Shown: piece after piece, positions 51,020 to 60,122 of the stretch | Layout: the number at the start of each line of letters is the position of its first letter | How positions within the stretch are numbered: position 1 is the first letter of the stretch | Assembly: GCA_900541195.1 (NCBI GenBank) | Contig: UQIY01000003.1 | Span: 23,012 to 87,011 of the forward strand | Direction: 5' to 3' | Length of the DNA: 64,000 nucleotides | From: an uncultured Collinsella sp. | GTDB taxonomy: Bacteria; Actinomycetota; Coriobacteriia; Coriobacteriales; Coriobacteriaceae | The notes under the pieces: generated by a model | Seen by the model: the letters and a program-made list of their open reading frames with translations, nothing else | Told to the model about the DNA's origin: nothing | The model's database searches: none | Made by a program: the position numbers and the translations under genes

Positions 51020-51436
51020 ATGCTTGAGAACGGCAAATCGATGCCTTCGGTTGATGCTTGGCTGCGCGAAGCCAAGGCCGATGCTTCGGCGGCTGATTGT
51101 GGGATGTACCTGACACACAACGGCGTGGTGCGCGCGACGCCTAAGTCCGAGGTGCGTGGGGTCGAGACAGATGGTGTGGCGCCTGGACATAAGGTGGGCG
51201 GCATGGTGTTTGGCTTTGATGCCGAAAAGGTGCAGGCCGCTATCGAGGTAACGCGTGCGATGCCGGGTATCGGCTATGTGCGCGTGTGGCTGGCGAGTGG
51301 CGAGCTTACCGTGGGCGACGACATCATGCTCGTGCTCATTGGCGGAGACATTCGCCCGCATGTGGTCGATGCGCTGCAGGCGCTCGTCGGTACCATCAAA
51401 AATGAGTGTGTGAGCGAGATCGAGCGCGAGGCGTAA
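51020..51436 (+). CDS. MoaE-like protein, divergent
   Basis: A 138-residue protein from ATG 51020 (AAAAGGAG five bases upstream; ATG 51017 also possible). The pattern GMYLTHNGVVRATPK, IEVTRAMPGIGYVRVWLASGELTVGDDIMLVLIGG, and LQALVGTIKNE resembles the large molybdopterin synthase subunit MoaE (gene-wide fold order and the VGD/IK motifs). The C-terminal WKKE-type motif of true MoaE is missing. No moaD or other molybdopterin gene is adjacent. It could be a repurposed family member. Confidence 0.6.
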   Translation: MLENGKSMPSVDAWLREAKADASAADCGMYLTHNGVVRATPKSEVRGVETDGVAPGHKVGGMVFGFDAEKVQAAIEVTRAMPGIGYVRVWLASGELTVGDDIMLVLIGGDIRPHVVDALQALVGTIKNECVSEIEREA

Positions 51437-51460
51437 GGCCGGCAGCGGCACTCGCCAACA

Positions 51461-51502
51461 AAAAGCCCGCTGGCAGTTCAATCAGTCTGCCAGTGGGCTT
51501 TT
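51461..51502 (+). terminator. Bidirectional terminator
   Basis: 16-bp stem AAAAGCCCGCTGGCAG/CTGCCAGTGGGCTTTT (one G-U pair) with a 10-nt loop, between convergent genes. It has A-run and T-run flanks for both directions. Confidence 0.9.
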
Positions 51503-51535
51503 CTGTGCGTTGGAAAATCTCGGCATTGCGTGGCG

Positions 51536-52765
51536 CTACACGCGCGTCGCATCCTTGGGGCTCATGGTCATGCTCTGGAAGCGGTTCTCCATGTAGTCGT
51601 TATCGAAATACTTGCCATAGAACTGCGCGACGGGAATATCTGGCTCCGTGCCGTTGACGCGCTGGTACCAGTAGTCGAGTGACTGCAGCGTCATGACGCC
51701 GTCGACCAGCATAATGACGGTAAAGATGACGGTAGCCGAGTAGCGACTCTTCCACGGAATCATGTTGATGAGCTTGAGCAGCCTCGGCAGCAGCAGCTTG
51801 ATCCAGATAAGGCCACCCAGGCCCCACAGACAGGCAAAGCCCGTGCAGGTGCGTCCGCCCGTAAGGACGGCGAGTGGGTCGGGCATGCCGAACAGCTTCA
51901 TGTGCGAGTAGCTCCACGAGACCACGCCAAATGAGGTCTGCATAAACCAGCCCACGAACACCTCAAAGCTCGCGCCGAGCACAGCGCTTACCAGGAAAAT
52001 GATGATGGGGTTCTTTTTATAGAAGCGGTTGAGCACCATGGTCATGAGTACGGCACCAAAGCCATAGATGGGGCTGAAGGGACCAAACAGCATGCCGGCG
52101 CGGTCCTGGTAGACGCCTGGATCGTCGACCGTCATGTGCCAGATGTCCTCGGCGATCAGGCCGAGCACGCAACAGACGAGGAATACCCAGAACAGGTTGA
52201 AGTAGTTGAGCTTGATGTAGCCCTCGCCGGTTTCATCGCGGCCGAGCATGCCCTCGGCGGCGGCGTCGCGGTCGAGCATCTCCTGCAGGCGGCGCTGCAG
52301 TTCGCGCTCCTGGCGAAGCGTAGGATCGACGGTGGCTGAAAGCGCGATGAGGATACCGAGCTGAATAGCGGGACGAAGCAAGAAGAGCCCGATACCTTGG
52401 AGCATCACGTCGACCAAAAGCTCGACGACGGTGAATGCAATAAGGATGTAGGACAGGCGGGCGGCGTTGCGGCGCTGGTTTTTGATAAGGTCCAGGCCAA
52501 AGATGATCAGGATGACGGCACTTGCCGCAGAGAGCATGATGCCGGCGACGATGAGTCCAACCGAGACCAGCATATTGTCGCCGAGCTTTTCGGCGGCGTT
52601 GCCGTTAATGAGCGCGGTGATGACCTGCCACATAAAGGCGGCGACCGACGGGAGCGTGCCCACGCCGGACAGGATGCACAGGACGGCGTACACCTTAATG
52701 ATGAGGGGAATCTTCTTGACCTCCGTGGCGCTGGGGACGCTGGGGTCGAGTCCGTTTCGATCCAT
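51536..52765 (-). CDS. Polytopic membrane protein, putative CmpB-type ABC transporter permease
   Basis: A 409-residue protein with about nine hydrophobic segments. The C-terminal half has GLIAEDIWHM, RAGMLFGPFSPIYGFGAVLMTMVL and CTGFACLWGLGGLIWIKLL, matching the CmpB/type IV permease-like family (PF06541). The N-terminal half is a separate four-helix membrane region. No ATPase partner is adjacent, so a transport role is uncertain. The 285-bp gap upstream to purF holds two divergent promoters that I cannot place firmly, apart from a TATAAT at 53004 for purF. Confidence 0.75.
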   Translation of the reverse strand: MDRNGLDPSVPSATEVKKIPLIIKVYAVLCILSGVGTLPSVAAFMWQVITALINGNAAEKLGDNMLVSVGLIVAGIMLSAASAVILIIFGLDLIKNQRRNAARLSYILIAFTVVELLVDVMLQGIGLFLLRPAIQLGILIALSATVDPTLRQERELQRRLQEMLDRDAAAEGMLGRDETGEGYIKLNYFNLFWVFLVCCVLGLIAEDIWHMTVDDPGVYQDRAGMLFGPFSPIYGFGAVLMTMVLNRFYKKNPIIIFLVSAVLGASFEVFVGWFMQTSFGVVSWSYSHMKLFGMPDPLAVLTGGRTCTGFACLWGLGGLIWIKLLLPRLLKLINMIPWKSRYSATVIFTVIMLVDGVMTLQSLDYWYQRVNGTEPDIPVAQFYGKYFDNDYMENRFQSMTMSPKDATRV

Positions 52766-53003
52766 ACAGAACCTTTCTCGCTTTGTCCTAGATTACAAGG
52801 ATACGCCGCCGACCTGCCAAAAGACAGGACGAACGTCCCAATTGCAACAATGCAACCCTCAACGGTGGACGCGGCGGCCATCTGGGGGCACGGACGCTTG
52901 CGCTGGACAGACCGATAAAATGTTTGGCCGCAAAACGGATTATTAGCTCGGTGGGCTTTTAAAAAGCGCTGCTCATGCGCTGGGGAGCGCGTCGCGCCGT
53001 GCG

Positions 53004-53009
53004 TATAAT
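53004..53009 (+). promoter_or_regulatory. Candidate -10 box for purF
   Basis: TATAAT 41 bp before the purF start. No good -35 element is seen. Confidence 0.35.
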
Positions 53010-53050
53010 AAGGCGGGTAACGCCAAAATACGAGGCTCTGAGGGGATGCC

Positions 53051-54721
53051 ATGTCTCAAGAAACCATCCGCGCGGCCGAGCGTGCCGCGGGACAGGTGAA
53101 CGCCATGTCGACGTATGATCCGGACTCTGACCAGCTGCATGAGGAGTGCGGCGTTTTTGGTGTCTGGGCGCCCGATCGCGACGTGGCTCGACTGACGTAC
53201 TTTGGCCTGCGTGCACTGCAGCACCGTGGCCAAGAATCGGCGGGAATCGCTGTTGGTGACGGCGGTACGGTTATGGTCCGCAAGGATCTGGGCCTGCTCG
53301 ACCGCGTGTTCTCCAATGCCGACTTGTCGACGCTCTCCGGTCAGCTGGCCGTGGGTCATGTGCGCTACGGCACCGCCGGCGCCAAGAGCTGGGAAGCCTC
53401 TCAGCCGCACCTCTCTACCATCAATAGCGTCATTATCGCGCTCGCGCACAACGGCACCCTCGTCAACACCGACGAGCTGCGCCGCCAGCTGATCGAGCTG
53501 GGCGTGCCGTTCCTCTCCAACTCGGATTCCGAGGTCGCGACCAAACTCATCGGCTACTTTACTCAGCGTACAGGCCATCTGCGCGAGGGCATTCGCAAGA
53601 CCATGGAGCTTGTGCGCGGCGGCTACGCCATGACGCTCATCAACGAGCAGGCGCTCTACGCATTCCGCGATCCGCACGGCATTCGCCCGCTTGTACTGGG
53701 CAAGCTGGTGGACGAGGGCCTGGACCAGGCCGATGCCGCATCCGTTTCGCAGCTGCCGTCGCAGGACGGCGCCGCGACGGTCGACGCCACCACCCATGTC
53801 ACCCGCGCCGGCGGCTGGGTCGTCGCCTCCGAGACCTGCGCACTCGATATCGTGGGCGCCGAGTATGTCCGTGATGTCCGTCCCGGTGAGATTTTGCGTA
53901 TCAGCGCCGAGGGCCTTGTGTCCGAGCAGGGCGTGCCTGCCGCCGAAGAGCCTGCTAACTGCATCTTTGAGCAGGTCTACTTCGCCCGCCCCGATTCCAT
54001 CATGAACGGCAAGAGCGTCTACGCCTGCCGTTATGACATGGGTCGTCAGCTGGCACATGAGGAACCCGTCGAGGCCGACCTAGTCATCGGCGTGCCCGAC
54101 TCCGGCCTGCCGCCCGCGGAGGGCTATTCGCACGAGAGCGGCATTCCCTTTGGCGAGGGCCTCATCAAGAACCGCTATGTGGGACGCACGTTTATCGAGC
54201 CCACGCAGGAGCTGCGTGCCATGGGCGTGCGCATGAAGCTCAACCCGCTGCGTGACAACATCGAGGGCAAGCGCCTGGTCGTCATCGATGACTCCATCGT
54301 CCGCGGCACCACCATGGTGCAGCTTGTCAAGATGCTGCGCAACGCCGGTGCCAAGGAGATTCATATCCGCATCAACTCGCCCGAGGTCATCTGGCCGTGC
54401 TTCTACGGTATCGATACCGACGTGCAGTCGCAGCTTATCAGCGCCAACAAGACGGTCGACGAGATTTGCGAGTATATCGGCGCCGATTCGCTGACCTTCC
54501 TTTCGGTCGAGGGCCTGCTGAAGGTCATGCCCAAGGGCGGCTACTGCGATGCGTGCTTTACCGGCCGTTATCCCGTGGCGATTCCCGAGAGCTTTGGCCG
54601 CGACAAGTTCATGGAAGGCTTTAAGCCCCGCAACCTGGATAAGCCGCTGCATTTTGACGACGACGCCGTGGTCGAGAAATACGACGACCGCAGCTGGGAA
54701 GAGGAGCACGGCGAGGCCTAA
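53051..54721 (+). CDS. purF: Amidophosphoribosyltransferase
   Basis: First enzyme of purine synthesis (PRPP plus glutamine to phosphoribosylamine). 556 residues with GAGGGG before the ATG. The nucleophile is Cys33 in EECGVFGVW, so a propeptide of about 32 residues must be removed (14 if Met19 starts). Cysteines in ANCIFEQVYFARPDS, VIWPCFYG and GGYCDACF match the 4Fe-4S ligands of the Bacillus-type enzyme. The PRPP motif is VVIDDSIVRGTT. It is first in the purF-purM-purN group. Confidence 0.96.
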   Translation: MSQETIRAAERAAGQVNAMSTYDPDSDQLHEECGVFGVWAPDRDVARLTYFGLRALQHRGQESAGIAVGDGGTVMVRKDLGLLDRVFSNADLSTLSGQLAVGHVRYGTAGAKSWEASQPHLSTINSVIIALAHNGTLVNTDELRRQLIELGVPFLSNSDSEVATKLIGYFTQRTGHLREGIRKTMELVRGGYAMTLINEQALYAFRDPHGIRPLVLGKLVDEGLDQADAASVSQLPSQDGAATVDATTHVTRAGGWVVASETCALDIVGAEYVRDVRPGEILRISAEGLVSEQGVPAAEEPANCIFEQVYFARPDSIMNGKSVYACRYDMGRQLAHEEPVEADLVIGVPDSGLPPAEGYSHESGIPFGEGLIKNRYVGRTFIEPTQELRAMGVRMKLNPLRDNIEGKRLVVIDDSIVRGTTMVQLVKMLRNAGAKEIHIRINSPEVIWPCFYGIDTDVQSQLISANKTVDEICEYIGADSLTFLSVEGLLKVMPKGGYCDACFTGRYPVAIPESFGRDKFMEGFKPRNLDKPLHFDDDAVVEKYDDRSWEEEHGEA

Positions 54722-54759
54722 AACCTGCCATGTAGGGACAGGTTTATTTTGGCAGGTTT
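54721..54759 (+). repeat. GGGACAG-type intergenic hairpin
   Basis: 10-bp inverted repeat AAACCTGCCA/TGGCAGGTTT directly at the purF stop, with AGGGACAGG in the loop. It may be an attenuator before purM or a copy of the scattered hairpin family. Confidence 0.6.
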
Positions 54760-54876
54760 ATCTGCTGTTTTGTTGATATGACGGCGCGCGCTGTTATGGT
54801 GCGCGTCGAAATGAACGCAACTATGAGCACCGTTTGGCGCCTGTGCGGCAAACGGTAGTGGGAGAGGAAGGCTCAG

Positions 54877-55980
54877 ATGAGCGACAGCAAGCATGTGACG
54901 TATGAGGACGCCGGCGTCGATACCGCCGAGGGTGGCCGCGCCGTCGACGCTATTAAGCAGATGGTCAAGGACACCAACCGCCCCGAGGTTATCGGTGGCA
55001 TCGGTGGCTTTGGTGGCCTGTTCTCGGCCGCCGCGCTTAAGGATATGGAAGACCCGATCCTGATCAGCGGCACCGACGGCGTGGGCACCAAGCTCGTACT
55101 CGCCCAGATCATGGACCGTCACGAGACGGTGGGCCAGGACCTGGTCGCCATGTGCGTCAATGACATTTTGGCTTCGGGCGCCGAGCCGCTGTTCTTCCTG
55201 GATTACGTTGCCATCGGTCACATTGAGGCCGAGCACATGGCAAAGATCATCAAGGGCGTGGCCGACGGCTGCAAGCTCGCGGGCTGCGCGCTCGTGGGCG
55301 GCGAGATGGCCGAGCACCCGGGTGTCATGGCCCCCGCCGATTACGACCTCGCCGGCTTTACCGTGGGCGTTGTCGATCGTCCCAAGATGCTCGACCCCGC
55401 GAACGTTCGCCCCGGCGATGTGATCCTGGGCCTGCCTTCCACCGGTGTGCACTCCAACGGATACTCACTCGTTCGCAAGGTCATCGGTGTCGACGGCATC
55501 AAGCCGGGCACGCCCGAGGCCGCCGCTAAGGCCGAGGAACTGAGCCGTCCGCTCGAGGAGCTCGGCGGTGCTTCGCTGGCAGACGCTCTGCTGGCCCCCA
55601 CGCGCATCTACGTCAAGCCGATTCTGGAGCTGCTGCGCGGCGGCGCTAACGTGCACGCCATCGCTCACATCACCGGCGGCGGTATCACCGAGAACCTCAA
55701 CCGCGCGCTCGCCGACGACGTCGACGCCGTGGTCACCCGTAACGGCGCCGAGATGGGCTGGGATGTTCCGCCCGTCATCACCTACGTGTCGCATCAGGCC
55801 GAGCTCGCGCCCAACGAGGCATGCAAGACCTTCAACATGGGCGTCGGCCTGTGCCTGATTGTCGCCCCCGAGGACGAGGCCGCCGTGACCGAGGCTCTGG
55901 TCGCGCTGGGCGAGAAGCCGTTCCGCGTGGGCGAGTGCGTCGAGGGTTCCGGTAAGGTCGTGTACTCCGATGAGCGCTAA
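54877..55980 (+). CDS. purM: Phosphoribosylformylglycinamidine cyclo-ligase (AIR synthetase)
   Basis: Fifth purine step. 367 residues from ATG 54877 (GAGGAAGG upstream). Signatures: VTYEDAGVD, GIGGFGGLF, ISGTDGVGTKL, VNDILASGAEPLFFLDY, GGEMAEHPG, GLPSTGVHSNGYSLVR and HITGGGITENLNR. It overlaps purN by 11 nt. Confidence 0.96.
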   Translation: MSDSKHVTYEDAGVDTAEGGRAVDAIKQMVKDTNRPEVIGGIGGFGGLFSAAALKDMEDPILISGTDGVGTKLVLAQIMDRHETVGQDLVAMCVNDILASGAEPLFFLDYVAIGHIEAEHMAKIIKGVADGCKLAGCALVGGEMAEHPGVMAPADYDLAGFTVGVVDRPKMLDPANVRPGDVILGLPSTGVHSNGYSLVRKVIGVDGIKPGTPEAAAKAEELSRPLEELGGASLADALLAPTRIYVKPILELLRGGANVHAIAHITGGGITENLNRALADDVDAVVTRNGAEMGWDVPPVITYVSHQAELAPNEACKTFNMGVGLCLIVAPEDEAAVTEALVALGEKPFRVGECVEGSGKVVYSDER

Positions 55981-56671
55981 CGAGCAGATGGTTGCTGCCG
56001 AGGGTCTGGGTTTTGTGCCCTACACCCGTCCGACCGGCACCGATACGGCCGAGCCGCTTAAGATCGGCGTGCTTATCAGCGGTTCGGGTACCAACCTGCA
56101 GGCGCTGATCGACCTGATCGCCGCCGGCAAGCTCAATGCTTCGATTGAGCTCGTGGTGTCGAGCCGTCCTTCGGCCAAGGGCCTGCAGCGTGCCGAGCGT
56201 GCGGGTATCCAGACGCTTACGCTGTCCAAGGATGTCTATGCCGACACCATCGCGGCCGACGAGATCATCGCGCATGAGCTGCTTGAGCGCGGCTGCGAGT
56301 ACGTGGTGATGGCCGGCTATATGCGCATGGTGCACACGCCGCTGCTAGCAGCATTTCCCAATCGCGTGGTCAACCTACACCCGGCGCTGCTGCCGAGCTT
56401 TACCGGCGCCCATGCGATTGACGATGCGTTTGCTCGCGGCGTCAAGGTGACCGGTGTGACCGTGCATTTTGCCAACGAGATCTACGACAACGGTCCCATC
56501 ATCGCCCAGCGTGCGCTGGCTGTTGAGGAGGGTTGGGACGTCGACACGCTCGAGGAGCACATCCACGCGATCGAGCACGTGCTGTATCCCGAGGTCGTGC
56601 AGATGCTCGCCGACGGCCGCGTTCACGTGCTGGAGAGCGGCAAGGTCGCAATTGATGCGCCTCGCGGCTAG
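55970..56671 (+). CDS. purN: Phosphoribosylglycinamide formyltransferase (GAR transformylase)
   Basis: Folate-dependent third purine step. 233 residues. The usual core starts at KIGVLISGSGTNLQALID (about residue 31) after an N-terminal extension that overlaps purM. VVMAGYMRMV, NLHPALLPSFTGAHAIDDA (catalytic Asn/His region) and VTGVTVHFANEIYDNGPII are present. It ends the pur group, with a terminator after it. Confidence 0.95.
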   Translation: MSANEQMVAAEGLGFVPYTRPTGTDTAEPLKIGVLISGSGTNLQALIDLIAAGKLNASIELVVSSRPSAKGLQRAERAGIQTLTLSKDVYADTIAADEIIAHELLERGCEYVVMAGYMRMVHTPLLAAFPNRVVNLHPALLPSFTGAHAIDDAFARGVKVTGVTVHFANEIYDNGPIIAQRALAVEEGWDVDTLEEHIHAIEHVLYPEVVQMLADGRVHVLESGKVAIDAPRG

Positions 56672-56703
56672 CGGCGCACAGTACAATTTAGCCGAGTAGT
56701 CAG

Positions 56704-56746
56704 GGTGGTCATTGGCGCCAAGGCGCGCGTGACCACCTTTTGTTTT
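56704..56746 (+). terminator. purN terminator
   Basis: 8-bp stem GGTGGTCA/TGACCACC, followed by TTTTGTTTTT. Confidence 0.85.
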
Positions 56747-56749
56747 TGG

Positions 56750-56805
56750 TAGTCATTGGGGACGTTCTTGAATGACTAGTCGTTTAAGAACGTCCCAGGT
56801 GACTA
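56750..56805 (+). repeat. GGGGAC-type composite hairpin
   Basis: Outer TAGTCA/TGACTA and inner 11-bp GGGACGTTCTT/AAGAACGTCCC inverted repeats, ending just upstream of the PTS gene. It is one of several intergenic hairpins built around GGGAC. Confidence 0.7.
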
Positions 56806-56823
56806 GGTGAGAGAGGTGAGCGT

Positions 56824-57288
56824 ATGGCGGATAACGAAGCGCTGTTTACGCCTGAGCTAGTGTTTTTTGATTGGGAGTGCGCGACGCCGGGCGAGGTGTT
56901 TGCGCGGCTCGAGGGCGAGCTTGCCCCGCGCGGCTACATTGCCGAGGGTTGGCTCAACGCCGTCCGCACGCGCGAGGACGCCTATCCCACGGGTCTCGCT
57001 ATGCCGGCGGCAAACATCGCCATCCCGCACACCGATCCGGGATTTGTGGCCAAGCCCTATATCGCGGTGGTAAAGCCTGCTGTGCCCGTGACATTCAATG
57101 CTATGGCAGGCATGGGTGCCCCCGTGCCGGCGCAGATTGTCATCAACCTGGGTATTGCCGAGCCGGGCGGCCAGGTCGAGGCGCTTCAGGCGCTCATGAA
57201 TATCTTTATGGATGCCGACACTGCAGCCGATGTACTCGGCCAAATCACGCCGCAGGGCATGGTCGACGCCATCCGTCGCCACTTTTAG
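56824..57288 (+). CDS. Orphan PTS EIIA component (fructose/galactitol type)
   Basis: A 154-residue EIIA domain. The phosphorylation site is the His of NIAIPHTDP, typical of the EIIA-2 (Fru/Gat/Ntr) family. The C-terminal part MNIFMDADTAADVLGQI fits the family's last helix. No EIIB or EIIC gene is adjacent, so it may act with a transporter elsewhere or have a regulatory role. Confidence 0.85.
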   Translation: MADNEALFTPELVFFDWECATPGEVFARLEGELAPRGYIAEGWLNAVRTREDAYPTGLAMPAANIAIPHTDPGFVAKPYIAVVKPAVPVTFNAMAGMGAPVPAQIVINLGIAEPGGQVEALQALMNIFMDADTAADVLGQITPQGMVDAIRRHF

Positions 57289-57300
57289 GGCTGGCACTTG

Positions 57301-57407
57301 GGGACTGTTCCTAACTGCCGGCAGAAAAGGAATGTCCCTAACTGCCGACAGCCAGAACAGCCCCCTTTGCACCAAAATGGTGCAGATTAACCTGTCCCCC
57401 ATGCACC
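57301..57407 (+). repeat. Cluster of short GGGAC repeats and hairpins
   Basis: Contains GGGACTGTTCC/GGAATGTCCC, the direct repeat CTAACTGCCG(G/A)CAG at 57311-57324 and 57338-57351, and a TGCACCA/TGGTGCA hairpin followed by CCTGTCCCCC. No open frame. It separates the PTS gene from the foldase gene. Confidence 0.65.
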
Positions 57408-57475
57408 AGGTGTGTCGCGGGGTCCGCGTTGTGACACAATGGCGTTTGTTCGATTCGTGATGCGAAAGGCCAACT

Positions 57476-58696
57476 ATGGCAAACAAGAAAAAGAACTCCG
57501 AGGCCGTGCCGACGCCCGAGCAGCAGGCTCGCACTGCCTCCAGCTCTCGTAAGAAGCAGCGCAAGACGTACGTGTCTAAGACCGTCAAGATCGTCCTGGT
57601 GGTTATCGGCGTGCTGGCAATGCTGCTTTCCGTCTCGGCCATGGCATGCTCCGGTCTCATGTCGCAGGCAGAGGATACCTCGAGCTACAAGCTTACCGGC
57701 GGTGTCGCCGCCACCATCAACGGCACCAACCTCACCGAGGACACCGTAACCAAGCAGATCATGAGCATGCGCACGTCCTACGGTTACACCAAGGACAAGG
57801 ACTGGGCGCAGTATCTGGTCGACAACGACCTGACGCCCAAGAAGTACCGCAAACAGCTCATCGATTCCTACACGCAGCAGATTCTGCTTCAGCAGGCGCA
57901 GAAGGAAAACGGCGTGACGGTGTCGGACGAGGAGGTCGAGAAGGCATGGAAGGACGCGTGCAAGAGCGCGGGCGGTGCCAAGGCCTTTAAGAAGACCCTT
58001 AAGACCTACGGCTATACCGAGGACACCTACAAGGACTCGCTCAAGGAGAGCCTGGCACAGCAAAAGCTTAAGGATGCCGTGGCGCCCACCAGCAAGCCCA
58101 AGGACAGCGAGATCGTCGATTACATCAACGAGAACCTGTCTAACTACAACGATGCCCGCCGCTCGTCGAATATCCTGATCAAGGTTGATTCCGACGCATC
58201 CGACGAGGACAAGGCCGCCGCCAAGGCCAAAGCACAGGAGTGCCTGGACAAGATTAACTCCGGCGAGCTGAGCTTTGAGGACGCCGTGGAGCAGTACTCC
58301 GACGATACCGGCTCCAAGGAGAAGAAGGGCGATGCGGGTTGGGATAAGCTCACCACCTTCGTCGACAGCTACCAGACGGCGCTCGAGGGGCTCAACAAGG
58401 GCGATGTGAGCGACGTGATCGAGTCGACGTACGGTTACCACGTCATCAAGTGCACCGACTACTTCCATGTCGATAACCAGGTCGATGACATCAAGCAGGT
58501 GCCCAAGGACATTAAGAAGTATGTCTCCAACGTGGTGAAGACGCAGGCGGCCAGTACTGCATACAGCGCGTGGCTGGAGCAGTACAAGAAGGACGCCGAC
58601 ATTACCGTCAACCCCATGCCCAAGGACGTGCCGTACAACGTCAGCCTGAAGGGCGTCACCAAGAGTTCGACCGACGATTCGTCGACGACTAAGTAA
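57476..58696 (+). CDS. Membrane-anchored parvulin-type peptidyl-prolyl isomerase (PrsA/SurA-like)
   Basis: A 406-residue foldase outside the membrane. A basic N-terminus is followed by a hydrophobic segment (IVLVVIGVLAMLLSVSAMAC; the AMAC/S sequence resembles a lipobox). A SurA-N-like helical region follows (EDTVTKQIMSMR, QILLQQAQKENGVTVSDEEVEKAW). The parvulin domain is at about 220-330: RRSSNILIKVDSDAS, SFEDAVEQYSDDTGSKEKKGDAGW and GDVSDVIESTYGYHVIK. It probably helps fold secreted proteins such as the GH31 enzyme. Confidence 0.87.
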   Translation: MANKKKNSEAVPTPEQQARTASSSRKKQRKTYVSKTVKIVLVVIGVLAMLLSVSAMACSGLMSQAEDTSSYKLTGGVAATINGTNLTEDTVTKQIMSMRTSYGYTKDKDWAQYLVDNDLTPKKYRKQLIDSYTQQILLQQAQKENGVTVSDEEVEKAWKDACKSAGGAKAFKKTLKTYGYTEDTYKDSLKESLAQQKLKDAVAPTSKPKDSEIVDYINENLSNYNDARRSSNILIKVDSDASDEDKAAAKAKAQECLDKINSGELSFEDAVEQYSDDTGSKEKKGDAGWDKLTTFVDSYQTALEGLNKGDVSDVIESTYGYHVIKCTDYFHVDNQVDDIKQVPKDIKKYVSNVVKTQAASTAYSAWLEQYKKDADITVNPMPKDVPYNVSLKGVTKSSTDDSSTTK

Positions 58697-58750
58697 TCAT
58701 GGGGCGGTGCCCGCGTGAGTGCCGCCCACACTATTGAGGAGGATTTGCAG

Positions 58751-59194
58751 ATGACCAACGAAGAGCTGCAGCAGGAAATGATCGCCGCCATGAAGGCCAA
58801 GGACAAGGTTCGCCTGTCCATCATTCGCCAGGTCAAGGCCGAGGTGAAGAATATCGAGGTCAACGAGCGCCGCGATGTGACCGAGGAAGACGTCAACAGC
58901 ATGATCAAGCGTCTGATTAAGCAGACGAGCGAGACGCTGGAGATGTCCATCAAGGCCGGCACCGATCAAGAGCGTACCGACAACCTGACCGAGCAGGTCA
59001 AGATTCTGGAGAGCCTGCTGCCCGCGCAGGTTTCGGGCGAGGAACTCGAGTCCCTGATCGAGCAGGTTATCGCCGAGCTGGGCGCTACGTCCAAGAAGCA
59101 GATGGGCCAGGTCATGGGTGCGCTCGGCAAGGCCACCGGCGGCAACTTCGACAAGCCGGCCGCGGCAAAGATCGTCGGAGCCAAACTCGCGTAA
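58751..59194 (+). CDS. GatB/YqeY domain protein
   Basis: A 147-residue helical protein from ATG 58751 (GAGGAGG upstream). It matches the YqeY family: DLQQEMIAAMKAKDKVRLSIIR-like start (here EELQQEMIAAMKAKDKVR), ILESLLPAQVSGEEL and KKQMGQVMGALGKATGG. It is related to the tail domain of the GatB amidotransferase subunit, which contacts tRNA. The role of the stand-alone protein is unclear. It lies 54 bp after the foldase gene. Confidence 0.92.
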   Translation: MTNEELQQEMIAAMKAKDKVRLSIIRQVKAEVKNIEVNERRDVTEEDVNSMIKRLIKQTSETLEMSIKAGTDQERTDNLTEQVKILESLLPAQVSGEELESLIEQVIAELGATSKKQMGQVMGALGKATGGNFDKPAAAKIVGAKLA

Positions 59195-59223
59195 GGGCCG
59201 AGCGGTACATAGTTGATGTTGAG

Positions 59224-59257
59224 GGGGGCGTGGCCGTCATGGTCGCGCCCCTTTTTG
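59224..59257 (+). terminator. yqeY terminator
   Basis: GC-rich stem GGGGCG-GGCC with GGTC-CGCCCC, then five T. Confidence 0.8.
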
Positions 59258-59382
59258 CTGGGCTGTCCCCAATGAGTGGGTTAAAGGTTGCGGGTTCTTT
59301 ACGGGAATGTGGTGTGGGCTGCGGAAATGTGGTTCTTTCCGTACAATAGTTCAACTCGTGTAAACGCAGGGAAGGGACATTC

Positions 59383-60114
59383 ATGGCAGACATGATCGAG
59401 ATCAAGCATCTCAACAAGTACTTTGGCGACCTGCATGTGCTCAAAGATATCAATCTCACCGTCAAGCGCGGCGAGAAGCTCGTAATGATCGGGCCTTCCG
59501 GCTCGGGTAAGTCGACGCTCATCCGTTGCGTCGATTATCTGGAGGAGCCCACGTCGGGCGAGGTCGTCATCGACGGTACGCCGCTCACCAAAAAGAATCA
59601 CCTGGAGATGGCTCGCAAGTACAGCTCCATGGTGTTTCAGCAGTTCAACCTGTATCCCAACATGACGGTGCTGGGCAACCTGACGCTCGCACCCATCAAG
59701 CTGCAAAAGAAGAGCAAGGAGGAGGCGACCGAGATCGCCATCGCCGCGCTCAAGCGCGTCGGCATGGCGCATAAGGCTGGCGAGTATCCGCAGAACCTCT
59801 CGGGCGGTCAGCAGCAGCGCATCGCCATCGCCCGTGCCCTGTGCACCAAGCAGCCTATCATCCTGTTTGACGAGCCGACCTCGGCGCTCGACCCCGAGAT
59901 GGTCCAGGAGGTACTGGACGTTATGATTGAGCTCGCGCAGGAGGACATCACCATGATCTGCGTGACGCACGAGATGGGCTTTGCGCGCCAGGTGGCCGAC
60001 CGCGTCATCTTTATGGAGGACGGCCGCATTCTGGAGGAGGGCACGCCCGAGCACTTCTTCGATAACCCCGAGAACCCGCGTTGCCGCGAGTTCCTGTCCA
60101 AGATTCTGCACTAG
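59383..60114 (+). CDS. Polar amino-acid ABC transporter ATPase (GlnQ type)
   Basis: A 243-residue ATPase. Walker [15 protein letters not shown]-loop [18 protein letters not shown], signature [16 protein letters not shown], Walker [17 protein letters not shown] and the H-loop VTHEMGFAR are the GlnQ/ArtP pattern. It is first gene of a complete transporter: ATPase, binding protein and two permeases. The AAGGGA site precedes ATG 59383. Confidence 0.95.
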   Translation: MADMIEIKHLNKYFGDLHVLKDINLTVKRGEKLVMIGPSGSGKSTLIRCVDYLEEPTSGEVVIDGTPLTKKNHLEMARKYSSMVFQQFNLYPNMTVLGNLTLAPIKLQKKSKEEATEIAIAALKRVGMAHKAGEYPQNLSGGQQQRIAIARALCTKQPIILFDEPTSALDPEMVQEVLDVMIELAQEDITMICVTHEMGFARQVADRVIFMEDGRILEEGTPEHFFDNPENPRCREFLSKILH

Positions 60115-60122
60115 GCGCGGTG

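Noticed and set aside
53004..53050. Purine riboswitch before purF
   Set aside because: The conserved purine-aptamer core bases could not be found in the 285-bp gap.
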